Positions 50,410 through 59,762 of a stretch of DNA of 64,000 nt are shown here, piece after piece. The notes below the pieces were generated by a model that ran no database searches, was not told where the DNA came from, and saw nothing but the letters and a program-made list of their open reading frames with translations. Position 1 is the first letter of the stretch; every line of letters begins with the position of its first letter. The translations under genes and the position numbers were made by a program. Source of the DNA: Blautia hydrogenotrophica DSM 10507 (GTDB lineage Bacteria > Bacillota > Clostridia > Lachnospirales > Lachnospiraceae); the NCBI RefSeq assembly GCF_034356035.1, contig NZ_CP136423.1, positions 1,674,001 through 1,738,000 on the forward strand, written 5' to 3'.

Positions 50410-51336
50410 GTGGAAGGGTTACAAATCAGTACTTATGAATCTATTTACTATCAGCTTCGAGAGCTGTCCCAGCGTTATCGTGATTTTACCCGATTTCGCT
50501 TGATTGGACAAAGTCACGATGAGAGAATGATTCCTATGCTGGAAATCGGCAAAGGAGAGCAAGTCCTCATCTGTACCGCCGGAATCTATGGTCGAGAGAA
50601 GAGGAACACAGAATTTCTCGTGAAGATGGCCGAGGAATACTGTCAGGCGTATGAGTGTAGCCGGTTGATTGAACGCCAGTATCCAGTGGAAGAGCTGTTG
50701 GATGGTACCAGTATCTGTATCGTGCCGCTGGTAAATCCCGATGGCTATGAGATCAGCCGAAGAGGATTCACGGCTATCGGAAATCCGATTTTACGGCAGA
50801 TGTTAAAAATGCTCCGGCAGCCGCACGAGACGTGGAAATGTAATGCCAGAGGCGTGGATTTACAGGGGAATTTTCCGACAGAAGGGTATCAAAGACATTC
50901 TATCCACGATCATGCAGCCAGTGAAAATGAGACCCGTGCTCTGCTCCATGTCTTTCAGGAATACGAGAGCGTGGGGTATCTGGATTTTCGGAATAAGGAG
51001 ACCGTACGTAGACGTTCCCGGAATACGCTGCTGCTGAGATATTCCAAGAGGGGGCGAAAGATCGCCAGATCTTTGAGCAGACTTTCCCAGATGAGAGAGA
51101 AATCTCAGGAGATGGTTCCGACCTATGTGGGAAGCAGCTCTCTGGAATACTACAGCGAACTGACGGGAAATCCTGCGGTCGCGGTGGAGACAGCGGAGGA
51201 TCAGGAGATCGAGTCGGCCAGAGATTTTCAGGAGATCTACGAGGAACTGCACACAGTGCCTCTGGAATTTCTGCAGTCGGAGGGCAGGGGAGGAGAAAAA
51301 CCGAGGAAAAAACTTGCAACCGGGCAGACAGGTTGA
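50410..51336 (+). CDS. M14-family carboxypeptidase-like protein, catalytic site degenerate
   Basis: The 308-residue protein follows the zinc carboxypeptidase fold: LVNPDGYEISRRG and NARGVDLQGNFP are clear M14 landmarks, and PAVAVETAE sits where the catalytic Glu lies. The zinc ligands are altered. The HxxE motif reads YGRE (Tyr60 in place of His, Glu63 kept). The later His segment, usually like SYHSxGE, reads GYLDFRNKE. The enzyme is thus probably inactive or uses another metal site. There is no signal peptide. The start is GTG 50410, eight bases after GGGAGG. Active relatives cut gamma-D-glutamyl-diamino-acid peptides. Confidence 0.78.
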   Translation: MEGLQISTYESIYYQLRELSQRYRDFTRFRLIGQSHDERMIPMLEIGKGEQVLICTAGIYGREKRNTEFLVKMAEEYCQAYECSRLIERQYPVEELLDGTSICIVPLVNPDGYEISRRGFTAIGNPILRQMLKMLRQPHETWKCNARGVDLQGNFPTEGYQRHSIHDHAASENETRALLHVFQEYESVGYLDFRNKETVRRRSRNTLLLRYSKRGRKIARSLSRLSQMREKSQEMVPTYVGSSSLEYYSELTGNPAVAVETAEDQEIESARDFQEIYEELHTVPLEFLQSEGRGGEKPRKKLATGQTG

Positions 51337-51419
51337 TATAATGGCAAATGATTGGAATTGACGAGAAGGGTGGGAATGTCGGCGGCATTCCTGTACTAAG
51401 AAAAAATAGAGGAAAAAAC

Positions 51420-52814
51420 ATGAATGAGACAAAAAGACAGTATGAATATTTGGAGGTTGCCAGAAAAGAAGTAGAAAAATTGTCTAGGGAGGCGGGGAGA
51501 AAACTGACCTTCTGTGTGAATACCTTTGGCTGTCAGATGAACGCCAGAGATTCTGAAAAACTGGTGGGTATTTTAGAACAGGCCGGCTATGAGAAAAGTG
51601 ACAGCGAGGAAGCAGATTTCGTGCTGTATAACACCTGTACGGTTCGAGAGAACGCCAATCTGCGCGTCTATGGACGGCTGGGGCATCTGAATCGTCTGAA
51701 AAAGAAGAATCCCCACATGAGGATTGCACTGTGTGGGTGTATGATGCAGGAAGCCCATGTGGTGGAGAAGATCAAGAAGAGCTATTCTTTTGTAGACTTG
51801 ATTTTCGGAACGCATAACCTGTACAAGTTTCCAGAGCTGTTGGCGAATATGTTGGCCAGTGACCGGATGATTATTGATATCTGGGAGGGGACAGACCAGA
51901 TCGTGGAAGATCTTCCCACAGACCGGAAGTATCCGTTTAAGTCGGGAGTCAATATCATGTTTGGCTGCAACAACTTTTGCAGTTACTGCATTGTCCCCTA
52001 CGTGAGAGGAAGAGAGAGAAGCAGAGAGCCTAAGGCGATCATCCGGGAGATAGAAAAGTTGGTGGCCGATGGGGTGCGGGAAGTGATGCTTTTGGGCCAG
52101 AATGTGAATTCTTATGGAAAGACCTTAGACGAGCCGGTCAGCTTTGCCAGATTGTTGGAAGAGGTAGAGCAGGTGGAGGGGCTAGAGCGTATTCGTTTTA
52201 TGACTTCCCACCCGAAAGATCTCTCGGACGAGCTGATTCAGGTGATGGCGAAAAGTCAAAAAATCTGCCGGCATCTGCATCTGCCTTTGCAGTCCGGGAG
52301 CAGCCGAATCTTAAAAGAGATGAATCGGCGGTATGACCAGGAGCGCTATCTGGAACTGGTAGAGAAAATTCGTGCTGCCATGCCAGACATCTCTTTGACC
52401 ACAGATCTGATCGTGGGTTTTCCCGGGGAGACGGAGAGTGATTTTGAAGAGACGCTGAAGGTCGTGGACCAGGTAGGCTATGATACAGCGTTTACTTTTA
52501 TCTATTCTAAGAGAAGCGGGACTCCGGCTGCGGCCATGGAAGATCAAGTCCCAGACGAAGTGGTAAAGGAGCGGTTTGACAGACTGTTAAAACTGGTTCA
52601 AGAGAGAGGACGTCAGGAGTCTTCTAGATTTCTGGGAACCAACCAAGAAGTGCTGGTGGAGGAAGTAAGCCACCACGGGGAAGGGCTTCTCACTGGGAGG
52701 ATGGGACAGAACTTGCTGGTACACTTTCCAGGAGAAAAAGAGCTGATTGGAAAGACTGTGACCGTGCGCTTGGAACAGTGCAAAGGATTTTACTATATAG
52801 GAGAAAAGATCTGA
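51420..52814 (+). CDS. miaB: tRNA methylthiotransferase MiaB
   Basis: This 464-residue radical SAM enzyme adds the methylthio group to i6A37 of tRNA. An N-terminal UPF0004 domain has cysteines in FCVNTFGCQMNARDSEK, NTCTVRE and CGCMMQ. The radical SAM motif is GCNNFCSYCIVPYVRG, and a TRAM domain ends the protein. ATG 51420 has AGAGGA upstream; in-frame codons from 51348 have none. Its stop and the mutS start overlap by one base. miaA, which makes the substrate i6A, is in the same cluster. Confidence 0.96.
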   Translation: MNETKRQYEYLEVARKEVEKLSREAGRKLTFCVNTFGCQMNARDSEKLVGILEQAGYEKSDSEEADFVLYNTCTVRENANLRVYGRLGHLNRLKKKNPHMRIALCGCMMQEAHVVEKIKKSYSFVDLIFGTHNLYKFPELLANMLASDRMIIDIWEGTDQIVEDLPTDRKYPFKSGVNIMFGCNNFCSYCIVPYVRGRERSREPKAIIREIEKLVADGVREVMLLGQNVNSYGKTLDEPVSFARLLEEVEQVEGLERIRFMTSHPKDLSDELIQVMAKSQKICRHLHLPLQSGSSRILKEMNRRYDQERYLELVEKIRAAMPDISLTTDLIVGFPGETESDFEETLKVVDQVGYDTAFTFIYSKRSGTPAAAMEDQVPDEVVKERFDRLLKLVQERGRQESSRFLGTNQEVLVEEVSHHGEGLLTGRMGQNLLVHFPGEKELIGKTVTVRLEQCKGFYYIGEKI

Positions 52815-55447
52815 TGGCTTTATCACCAATGATGCAGGAATACGTAAAGACAAAAGAAGAGTACAAAGACTGTATATTATTCTATCGTCTGGGGGATTTT
52901 TATGAGATGTTCTTTGAGGACGCGACACTGGCATCTCAGGAATTAGAGATTACTCTGACGGGCAAAGACTGTGGTTTAGAGGAGAGGGCACCCATGTGTG
53001 GTGTCCCTTATCATGCCGCGGATACCTATGTGAATAAACTGATTGAAAAAGGATATAAGGTAGCGATCTGCGAACAGGTTGGCGATCCAAAGACGACAAA
53101 GGGATTGGTGAAAAGAGAGGTTGTCCGGGTGGTGACACCGGGAACTGTCTTGGACACGGTCTCTTTGGATGAGACGAAGAACAATTACATCATGTCAATT
53201 GTGTTCACAGAAAACCATTTTGGCTGTGCGATTGCTGATATCACAACAGGGGATTGCTTTGTCACGGAAATAGATCGAGCACAGAAGCTGTTGGATGAGA
53301 TCAATAAATTCGTCCCTGCGGAAATTATCTGCAATGACTCTTTCTTTGTCAGCGGGCTGGATACTGACGATTTAAAAAATCGGATGGGAATTTGCATTCA
53401 TGCGCTGGACTCCTGGCATTTTGACCAGGATACCTGTGAGAGGGCACTGAAAGATCATTTTCAGGTGGGAACCTTAGAGGGAATTGGACTGAAGGATTAT
53501 GACAGCGGCATGATTGCTTCGGGAGCTCTGTTTTTGTATCTGACAGAGACACAGAAGACGGCCATGAGCCATATGACTTCCATACGTCCTTATTCAGCAG
53601 ATAAATATATGTTGCTTGACAGTTCCACCAGGAGAAATCTGGAATTGGTGGAGACTTTGAGGGAGAAGAAAAAGAGGGGTTCCCTGCTGGGGGTGTTGGA
53701 TAAGACCAGAACCGCCATGGGAGCACGGATGCTCAGAAGTTATGTGGAGCAGCCGCTGATCGACAAGGAAAAAATCGAGGAACGCCTGGACGCCATAGAG
53801 GAGTTGAATCAGAATGCTTTGCTGAGGGAAGAGCTCCGGGAGTACTTAGGCCCTATCTATGATCTGGAACGACTGGTGGGAAGAATCAGCTACAAATCTG
53901 CCAATCCCAGAGACCTGGTGGCCTTTCGTTCTTCTTTGAAAATGCTGCCTTATCTGAGAGAGCTGCTGAGAGAATTTCACTCGCCGCTGTTAATGCAGAT
54001 TCACGAACGGATGGATGCCATGGAAGAATTGGAAAATCTGGTATCCAAGGCAATTGTGGAAGAGCCGCCTTTGGCTATGAAAGATGGTGGCATTATAAAA
54101 GATGGATACAATGAGGAAGTTGACAACTACCGGCGTTCCAAATCCGAGGGAAAACAATGGTTGACACAGTTGGAGGCCAGGGAGAGAGAACGCACTGGTA
54201 TCCGAAGCATGAAAATCAAATATAACCGAGTGTTTGGATATTACTTGGAAGTGACCAATTCTTTCAAAGACCAGGTGCCAGAGGATTATATCCGCAAGCA
54301 GACACTCTCTAACTCAGAACGCTATGTGACTCCAGAGTTAAAAGAACTGGAAAATCTGATTCTGGGCGCGGAGGATAAACTGTATGCTTTGGAGTACGAG
54401 CTGTTTTGTCAGGTCAGAGACACAGTAGGGAGAGAAGTGGTTCGTATTCAGAAGACAGCAAAAGCAGTGGCTACTTTAGATGTGTTGGCATCCCTGGCGT
54501 TGGTGGCCGAGAGAAACAACTATACCCGACCAAAGATCAATACGCAGGGAGTGATCGATATCAAAAACGGGCGGCATCCGGTGGTGGAGCAGATGATTGA
54601 GAACGACATGTTCATCGCCAATGATACCTACTTAGACAACAATAAGAAAAGAATCTCTGTGATCACGGGACCGAATATGGCGGGAAAATCCACCTATATG
54701 AGACAGTCCGCATTGATTGTACTGATGGCTCAGCTAGGCAGTTTTGTGCCGGCGGACAAGGCGAATATCGGGATTGTGGATAGAATTTTTACCAGGGTAG
54801 GAGCCTCTGATGACTTGGCTAGCGGACAGAGTACGTTTATGGTGGAGATGACAGAAGTGGCCAATATTCTGAGAAATGCCACCGCAAAGAGTCTATTGAT
54901 TTTGGATGAGATCGGGCGTGGAACCAGTACCTTCGATGGACTTTCCATCGCCTGGGCAGTGATTGAACACATTAGCAATCCCAAAATCTTAGGAGCTAAG
55001 ACCTTATTTGCGACCCATTACCATGAACTCACTGAGTTAGAAGGAAAGATTTCCGGCGTGAATAATTATTGTGTGGCAGTCAAGGAAAAAGGTGACGATA
55101 TCGTCTTTCTCAGAAAGATCGTCAAGGGTGGGGCAGACCGAAGCTACGGAATTCAAGTGGCTAGACTTGCCGGAGTGCCGGAATCTGTGCTGGACCGGGC
55201 GAAGGAACTAGTAGAGGAGCTGGTAGATTCAGATATCACGGCTACAGTCAGAGACCTTACAGCACCTAAAAAGAAAGATTCCATCGTCTACGACCAGGTG
55301 GATATGGAACAGATGTCTCTGTTTGACACCGTGCAGGATGACGATATCATCCAGGAGATTCGGGAACTGGATGTAAGCAATCTGACTCCCATGGATGCTC
55401 TGAATTTTTTGTACCGGATGCAGAATAAGATTAAAAACCGATGGTAA
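52814..55447 (+). CDS. mutS: DNA mismatch repair protein MutS
   Basis: The 877-residue ATPase recognises mismatches. The N-terminal mismatch-binding domain has the Phe-x-Glu motif in GDFYEMF. The C-terminal ATPase carries GPNMAGKSTYMRQ, the LDEIGRGTSTFDG Walker B region and ATHYHELTELE. The start ATG overlaps the miaB stop in TGATG and has AGGAG eleven bases upstream. It is part of the miaB-mutS-mutL-miaA cluster, common in Firmicutes. Confidence 0.97.
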   Translation: MALSPMMQEYVKTKEEYKDCILFYRLGDFYEMFFEDATLASQELEITLTGKDCGLEERAPMCGVPYHAADTYVNKLIEKGYKVAICEQVGDPKTTKGLVKREVVRVVTPGTVLDTVSLDETKNNYIMSIVFTENHFGCAIADITTGDCFVTEIDRAQKLLDEINKFVPAEIICNDSFFVSGLDTDDLKNRMGICIHALDSWHFDQDTCERALKDHFQVGTLEGIGLKDYDSGMIASGALFLYLTETQKTAMSHMTSIRPYSADKYMLLDSSTRRNLELVETLREKKKRGSLLGVLDKTRTAMGARMLRSYVEQPLIDKEKIEERLDAIEELNQNALLREELREYLGPIYDLERLVGRISYKSANPRDLVAFRSSLKMLPYLRELLREFHSPLLMQIHERMDAMEELENLVSKAIVEEPPLAMKDGGIIKDGYNEEVDNYRRSKSEGKQWLTQLEARERERTGIRSMKIKYNRVFGYYLEVTNSFKDQVPEDYIRKQTLSNSERYVTPELKELENLILGAEDKLYALEYELFCQVRDTVGREVVRIQKTAKAVATLDVLASLALVAERNNYTRPKINTQGVIDIKNGRHPVVEQMIENDMFIANDTYLDNNKKRISVITGPNMAGKSTYMRQSALIVLMAQLGSFVPADKANIGIVDRIFTRVGASDDLASGQSTFMVEMTEVANILRNATAKSLLILDEIGRGTSTFDGLSIAWAVIEHISNPKILGAKTLFATHYHELTELEGKISGVNNYCVAVKEKGDDIVFLRKIVKGGADRSYGIQVARLAGVPESVLDRAKELVEELVDSDITATVRDLTAPKKKDSIVYDQVDMEQMSLFDTVQDDDIIQEIRELDVSNLTPMDALNFLYRMQNKIKNRW

Positions 55448-55461
55448 ATGAGGGATGACGG

Positions 55462-57495
55462 ATGAGGAAAATAGCTGTATTAGATAAGAACACCATTGAC
55501 AAAATTGCTGCCGGGGAAGTGGTGGAACGTCCTTCCTCCGTGGTGAAGGAGCTGACAGAGAACGCCATCGACGCAGGAGCGACCGCGGTGACTGTGGAGA
55601 TCAAAGATGGGGGAAAAACTCTGATTCGCATCACGGACAACGGAGCCGGTATTGAAAAAGAACAGGTGCCGATGGCTTTTGTGCGTCATGCCACCAGCAA
55701 GATTGAGAAAGTGGAAGATTTAGAGCAGATTGTCTCGCTGGGATTTCGCGGGGAGGCACTTTCTAGTATTGCGGCGGTGGCACAGGTGGAGCTGATCACG
55801 AAGACGCCGGCTTCCATCACGGGAGTTCGCTATGTGATCGAGGGCGGAGAAGAAAAATCTCTCGAAGAGATCGGGGCGCCGGAGGGAACTACGTTTCTGG
55901 TACATAATCTGTTTTACAACGTACCGGCCAGAAGTAAGTTTTTAAAAACTGCGGCCACCGAAGGTAGCTATGTGAGCAGTCTGATAGAACAGTTAGCCTT
56001 ATCTCATCCAGAGATTTCTTTTAAATATATTGTAAATGGCCAGGTAAAGCTGCACACCTCGGGGAATTTCAGCCGCAGGGATGTGATTTATCAGATCTAT
56101 GGGAGAGACATCACCAAGGAAATCTTAGAGGTCCATTATGAGAATGAATTTCTCAGCCTGGAAGGATATATTGGAAAGCCCTCTGTCAGCAGAGGAAACC
56201 GTAATTTTGAGAATTATTATATCAATGGGCGATATGTGAAAAATAAGATCATATCCAAAGCCATTGAGGATGCCTACAAAGGTTTTCTGATGCAGCACAA
56301 TTTTCCCTTTGCTTCTCTTCAGATTGAAATGACAGGGAACGACCTGGATGTGAATGTCCATCCTGCCAAGATGGAGGTACGATTTTCCAGAGGAGACGAA
56401 GTCTACAAAGCTATCTATGAGGCTATCTTGCAGACTTTGAAGAAAAAAGAGATGATTCCGGAAGTTCGAGCGGATCAGGGACGGGAAGCCAAGGAAGAAA
56501 GACCTAAGATGAAATCTGGCCAGATACCGGAACCCTTTGAGTACAAGGAACGGCAGCGGCTGAGGGAACAGACTATCTACGAAGAGGATAGACAACAGAA
56601 AAACCGCTGGGAACTTTTAGAACAACGGATGGAAGGAAAAAATTTAGATATCCAAAAACCTGCACTCAAGACTGAGGAAAAAAAGGTGGCTGAGATTTGG
56701 AATACGGGTAGACCGAAAAAAAACTGGGAGATTCTCAGGGAAAAACCGGTGCTTCACTCAGAAGAGGATGCACTGTTTTCAGGAACACTCTCCGAAAAGA
56801 CTCCGGCGAAGGAAGAGCCAAAAACCCAGAACCGGGAAGACACCTCCTTTGAAGTTCAGACAGAGGCTTTAGCCAAGCAGTTAGATTTGTTTCAGGAACG
56901 GATGCTCTCCCAGAAGGCGCGAAGCCGGCACAGGCTGATTGGTCAGGTTTTTGATACTTACTGGTTGGTTGAGTATGAGGATAAATTCTATATCATCGAC
57001 CAACATGCGGCCCATGAGAAGGTGCTCTATGAAAAAATTGTCCGGCAGTATCAGGAAAGAGAAATGATCTCCCAGTACATCAGCCCGCCGGTTGTGGTGA
57101 GTCTGACCATGCAGCAGGAGACTCTACTGCTGGAACATATGCAGATGTTTTTGAAATTTGGATTTGAGATTGAGCCCTTTGGCGGAAAAGAGTACAGCAT
57201 TCATGCAGTTCCGGCCGATCTATATGGATACACAGAAGGACAGCTTTTTGTGGAGATGATAGATGCACTAGAACAAGACGGCCAATTGTCTATGGAAGTT
57301 TTCGCCGGCAGGATGGCAACCATGGCCTGCAAGGCAGCGGTGAAAGGAAACACACAGTTGTCTTTTGCGGAGGCCAATGAGCTGATCGATCAACTGCTTA
57401 CTTTGGACAATCCTTACCACTGTCCCCATGGAAGGCCGACGATTATCGCTATGACACGGACGGAACTGGAAAAAAAATTTAAACGAATTGTATGA
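55462..57495 (+). CDS. mutL: DNA mismatch repair protein MutL
   Basis: The 677-residue protein has an N-terminal GHKL ATPase (ELTENAIDAGA, DNGAGIE, GFRGEALSSIAAV), a charged linker (about 335-480) and a C-terminal dimerisation and endonuclease domain. The nuclease motif DQHAAHEKVLYE is present, fitting the nicking MutL type of bacteria without MutH. It starts 14 bases after mutS. Confidence 0.96.
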   Translation: MRKIAVLDKNTIDKIAAGEVVERPSSVVKELTENAIDAGATAVTVEIKDGGKTLIRITDNGAGIEKEQVPMAFVRHATSKIEKVEDLEQIVSLGFRGEALSSIAAVAQVELITKTPASITGVRYVIEGGEEKSLEEIGAPEGTTFLVHNLFYNVPARSKFLKTAATEGSYVSSLIEQLALSHPEISFKYIVNGQVKLHTSGNFSRRDVIYQIYGRDITKEILEVHYENEFLSLEGYIGKPSVSRGNRNFENYYINGRYVKNKIISKAIEDAYKGFLMQHNFPFASLQIEMTGNDLDVNVHPAKMEVRFSRGDEVYKAIYEAILQTLKKKEMIPEVRADQGREAKEERPKMKSGQIPEPFEYKERQRLREQTIYEEDRQQKNRWELLEQRMEGKNLDIQKPALKTEEKKVAEIWNTGRPKKNWEILREKPVLHSEEDALFSGTLSEKTPAKEEPKTQNREDTSFEVQTEALAKQLDLFQERMLSQKARSRHRLIGQVFDTYWLVEYEDKFYIIDQHAAHEKVLYEKIVRQYQEREMISQYISPPVVVSLTMQQETLLLEHMQMFLKFGFEIEPFGGKEYSIHAVPADLYGYTEGQLFVEMIDALEQDGQLSMEVFAGRMATMACKAAVKGNTQLSFAEANELIDQLLTLDNPYHCPHGRPTIIAMTRTELEKKFKRIV

Positions 57496-57508
57496 GAGAG
57501 GAAAAAGT

Positions 57509-58453
57509 ATGAGACGACCATTAGTTGTATTGACAGGCCCCACCGCTGTCGGAAAAACCAGCCTCTCCATCGGACTTGCGAAGGCTCTGGGAGGGGAAAT
57601 CATCTCTGCGGATTCCATGCAGGTCTACCGGCACATGGACATTGGTTCCGCGAAAATCAGGCCGGAGGAAATGCAGGGGGTTCCCCATCATCTGGTCGAC
57701 ATCCTGGAACCGTGGGAGGAGTTTCACATTGTCAAATTTCAGGAGCTGGCAAAGGCAGCCATGGAAGAGATCTACCACAGAGGGAAGATACCGATTCTGG
57801 TGGGAGGCACAGGGTTTTATATCCAGTCCGTCACCAGAGATATTGATTTTACCAGCGCAGATCAAAACGGCGAATACCGCAGGCAGTTGGAGGAGACCGC
57901 CCGGGAACAAGGCGCGGAATATCTGCACAGCCAGCTTCAAAAGGTGGACCCGGCCAGTGCCCAGAAGATTCATGCAAACAATGTAAAAAGGGTCATCCGC
58001 GCGCTGGAATTTTATCAGGAGAATCACTATCCGATCTCGGAGCATAACCGGCAGGAACAGCAAAAGGCTTCCCCCTATCAGTTGGCCTATTTCGTTTTGA
58101 ACGCACCTAGAGAACTCTTGTACAGACGGATTGATCAGAGAGTCGATCAGATGATGGAAGAAGGATTGGTGGATGAGGTTAAAGCCTTGCAGGCTCTCGG
58201 CTGCCATCGAGGGATGATCTCCATGCAGGGGCTGGGCTACAAAGAGATTCTGTCTTATCTGGAGGGAGAGATTTCTCTGGATGAGGCTGTCCGCATTTTG
58301 AAAAGGGATACGAGGCATTTTGCAAAGCGACAGATCACTTGGTTTAAAAGGGAACCGGAGGTGATCTGGATACAAAAGGAGAACTATCATTATGAAGAGG
58401 AACCGATTCTAGAGGCTATGACAAAAATCTGCAAAGAACGGGGAATCTGTTGA
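57509..58453 (+). CDS. miaA: tRNA dimethylallyltransferase MiaA
   Basis: The 314-residue enzyme transfers dimethylallyl to A37 of tRNAs. The P-loop is LTGPTAVGKTSLS, followed by ISADSMQVYRHMDIGSAK and the later LVGGTGFYIQSV and YKEILSYLEG. ATG 57509 is chosen for GAGAGGAAA upstream; an earlier in-frame ATG at 57488 overlaps mutL. It completes the miaB-mutS-mutL-miaA set. Confidence 0.95.
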   Translation: MRRPLVVLTGPTAVGKTSLSIGLAKALGGEIISADSMQVYRHMDIGSAKIRPEEMQGVPHHLVDILEPWEEFHIVKFQELAKAAMEEIYHRGKIPILVGGTGFYIQSVTRDIDFTSADQNGEYRRQLEETAREQGAEYLHSQLQKVDPASAQKIHANNVKRVIRALEFYQENHYPISEHNRQEQQKASPYQLAYFVLNAPRELLYRRIDQRVDQMMEEGLVDEVKALQALGCHRGMISMQGLGYKEILSYLEGEISLDEAVRILKRDTRHFAKRQITWFKREPEVIWIQKENYHYEEEPILEAMTKICKERGIC

Positions 58454-58472
58454 GAGAAAGGAAGAAGTTTTA

Positions 58473-59750
58473 GTGGAAAAGATGTATGAAAGCCTGGGAA
58501 TCAGTTCCCGGGTTTATGAATTTGGACAGGAAATCATCGAAGGCTTAAAAGAGCGTTTTGAAAAAATAGATCAGGTCGCAGAGTATAACCAACTGAAGGT
58601 GCTGAGCGCAATGCAGAAAAACCGTGTGAGCGAGGCGTGCCTGGGAACCTCTACCGGATATGGTTACAATGATTTGGGAAGAGATACCTTAGAGCAGGTG
58701 TACGCAGACACTTTTCATGCGCAGGCTGCTTTGGTGAGACCACAGATTACCTGCGGTACACATGCGCTGGCCATTGCACTGTTCGGCAATCTAAGACCAG
58801 GTGACGAACTACTGTCTATTGCAGGAAAACCTTATGACACCTTGGAGGAAGTGATCGGAATCCGGCCTTCTAAAGGATCGCTGGCCGAGTATGGGATTAC
58901 CTACCGCCAGGTAGAGCTGCACGAGGACGGAAGCTTTGATTATGAAAAGATTCAGGAAGCGATCAATGACAGGACGAAGCTGGTGACGATTCAGCGCTCC
59001 AAAGGGTATCAGACCCGCCCGTCCTTTTCCGTGGCGCAGATCGGTGAGGCCATCGCATTCGTGAAGAAATGCCGGCCAGAGCTTCCCTGCATGGTAGACA
59101 ACTGTTACGGAGAATTTGTGGATGTGATAGAACCTACAGATGTAGGAGCAGACTTGATGGTGGGATCTTTGATTAAAAACCCTGGCGGTGGTCTAGCACC
59201 CATCGGTGGTTATATTGTAGGCAAGAAAGAGTTAGTGGAAAATGCTTCTTACCGGATGACTTCCCCGGGACTTGGAATGGAAGTAGGGGCAACTTTGGGA
59301 GTGAACCAAGCTTTTTACCAGGGGTTCTTTCTGGCTCCGATGGTTGTAAAAGGGGCTTTGAAAGGGGCGATTTTTGCAGCAAATGTCTATGAGAAACTTG
59401 GTTTTCCGGTGATTCCAAACGGCACGGAGCCGCGACAGGACATCATTCAGGCGGTGACTTTAGGAAGTCCTGAAGGGGTGGTTGCCTTTTGTAAGGGAAT
59501 CCAGGCGGCGGCGCCAGTGGACAGCTATGTGGAACCGGAACCTTGGGATATGCCGGGTTATGACAGTCAGGTGATTATGGCGGCGGGAGCTTTTGTGCAG
59601 GGTTCTTCTATAGAGCTGAGTGCCGATGGTCCGATGAAACCGCCATATGCGGTTTATTTCCAGGGCGGATTGACCTGGGAACACGCAAAACTGGGAATTT
59701 TGAAATCCCTGCAGAAACTTGTGGATGAGAATCTTGTGAGACTTCCATAG
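58473..59750 (+). CDS. Methionine gamma-lyase family / YnbB-like PLP protein
   Basis: The 425-residue protein is a fold-type I PLP enzyme of the group annotated as methionine gamma-lyase family or aluminium-resistance protein. Motifs are RPQITCGTHALAIALFGNLR, the substrate-side KLVTIQRSKGYQTRPS, MVDNCYGEF and the lysine in MVGSLIKNPGGGLAPIGGY, probably the PLP Schiff base. The GTG at 58473 lies about 11 bases after AAGGA; a nearby ATG is also possible. In B. subtilis ynbB similarly lies near miaA and hfq. The reaction is unproven. Confidence 0.85.
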   Translation: MEKMYESLGISSRVYEFGQEIIEGLKERFEKIDQVAEYNQLKVLSAMQKNRVSEACLGTSTGYGYNDLGRDTLEQVYADTFHAQAALVRPQITCGTHALAIALFGNLRPGDELLSIAGKPYDTLEEVIGIRPSKGSLAEYGITYRQVELHEDGSFDYEKIQEAINDRTKLVTIQRSKGYQTRPSFSVAQIGEAIAFVKKCRPELPCMVDNCYGEFVDVIEPTDVGADLMVGSLIKNPGGGLAPIGGYIVGKKELVENASYRMTSPGLGMEVGATLGVNQAFYQGFFLAPMVVKGALKGAIFAANVYEKLGFPVIPNGTEPRQDIIQAVTLGSPEGVVAFCKGIQAAAPVDSYVEPEPWDMPGYDSQVIMAAGAFVQGSSIELSADGPMKPPYAVYFQGGLTWEHAKLGILKSLQKLVDENLVRLP

Positions 59751-59762
59751 GGAGGAATGAGT

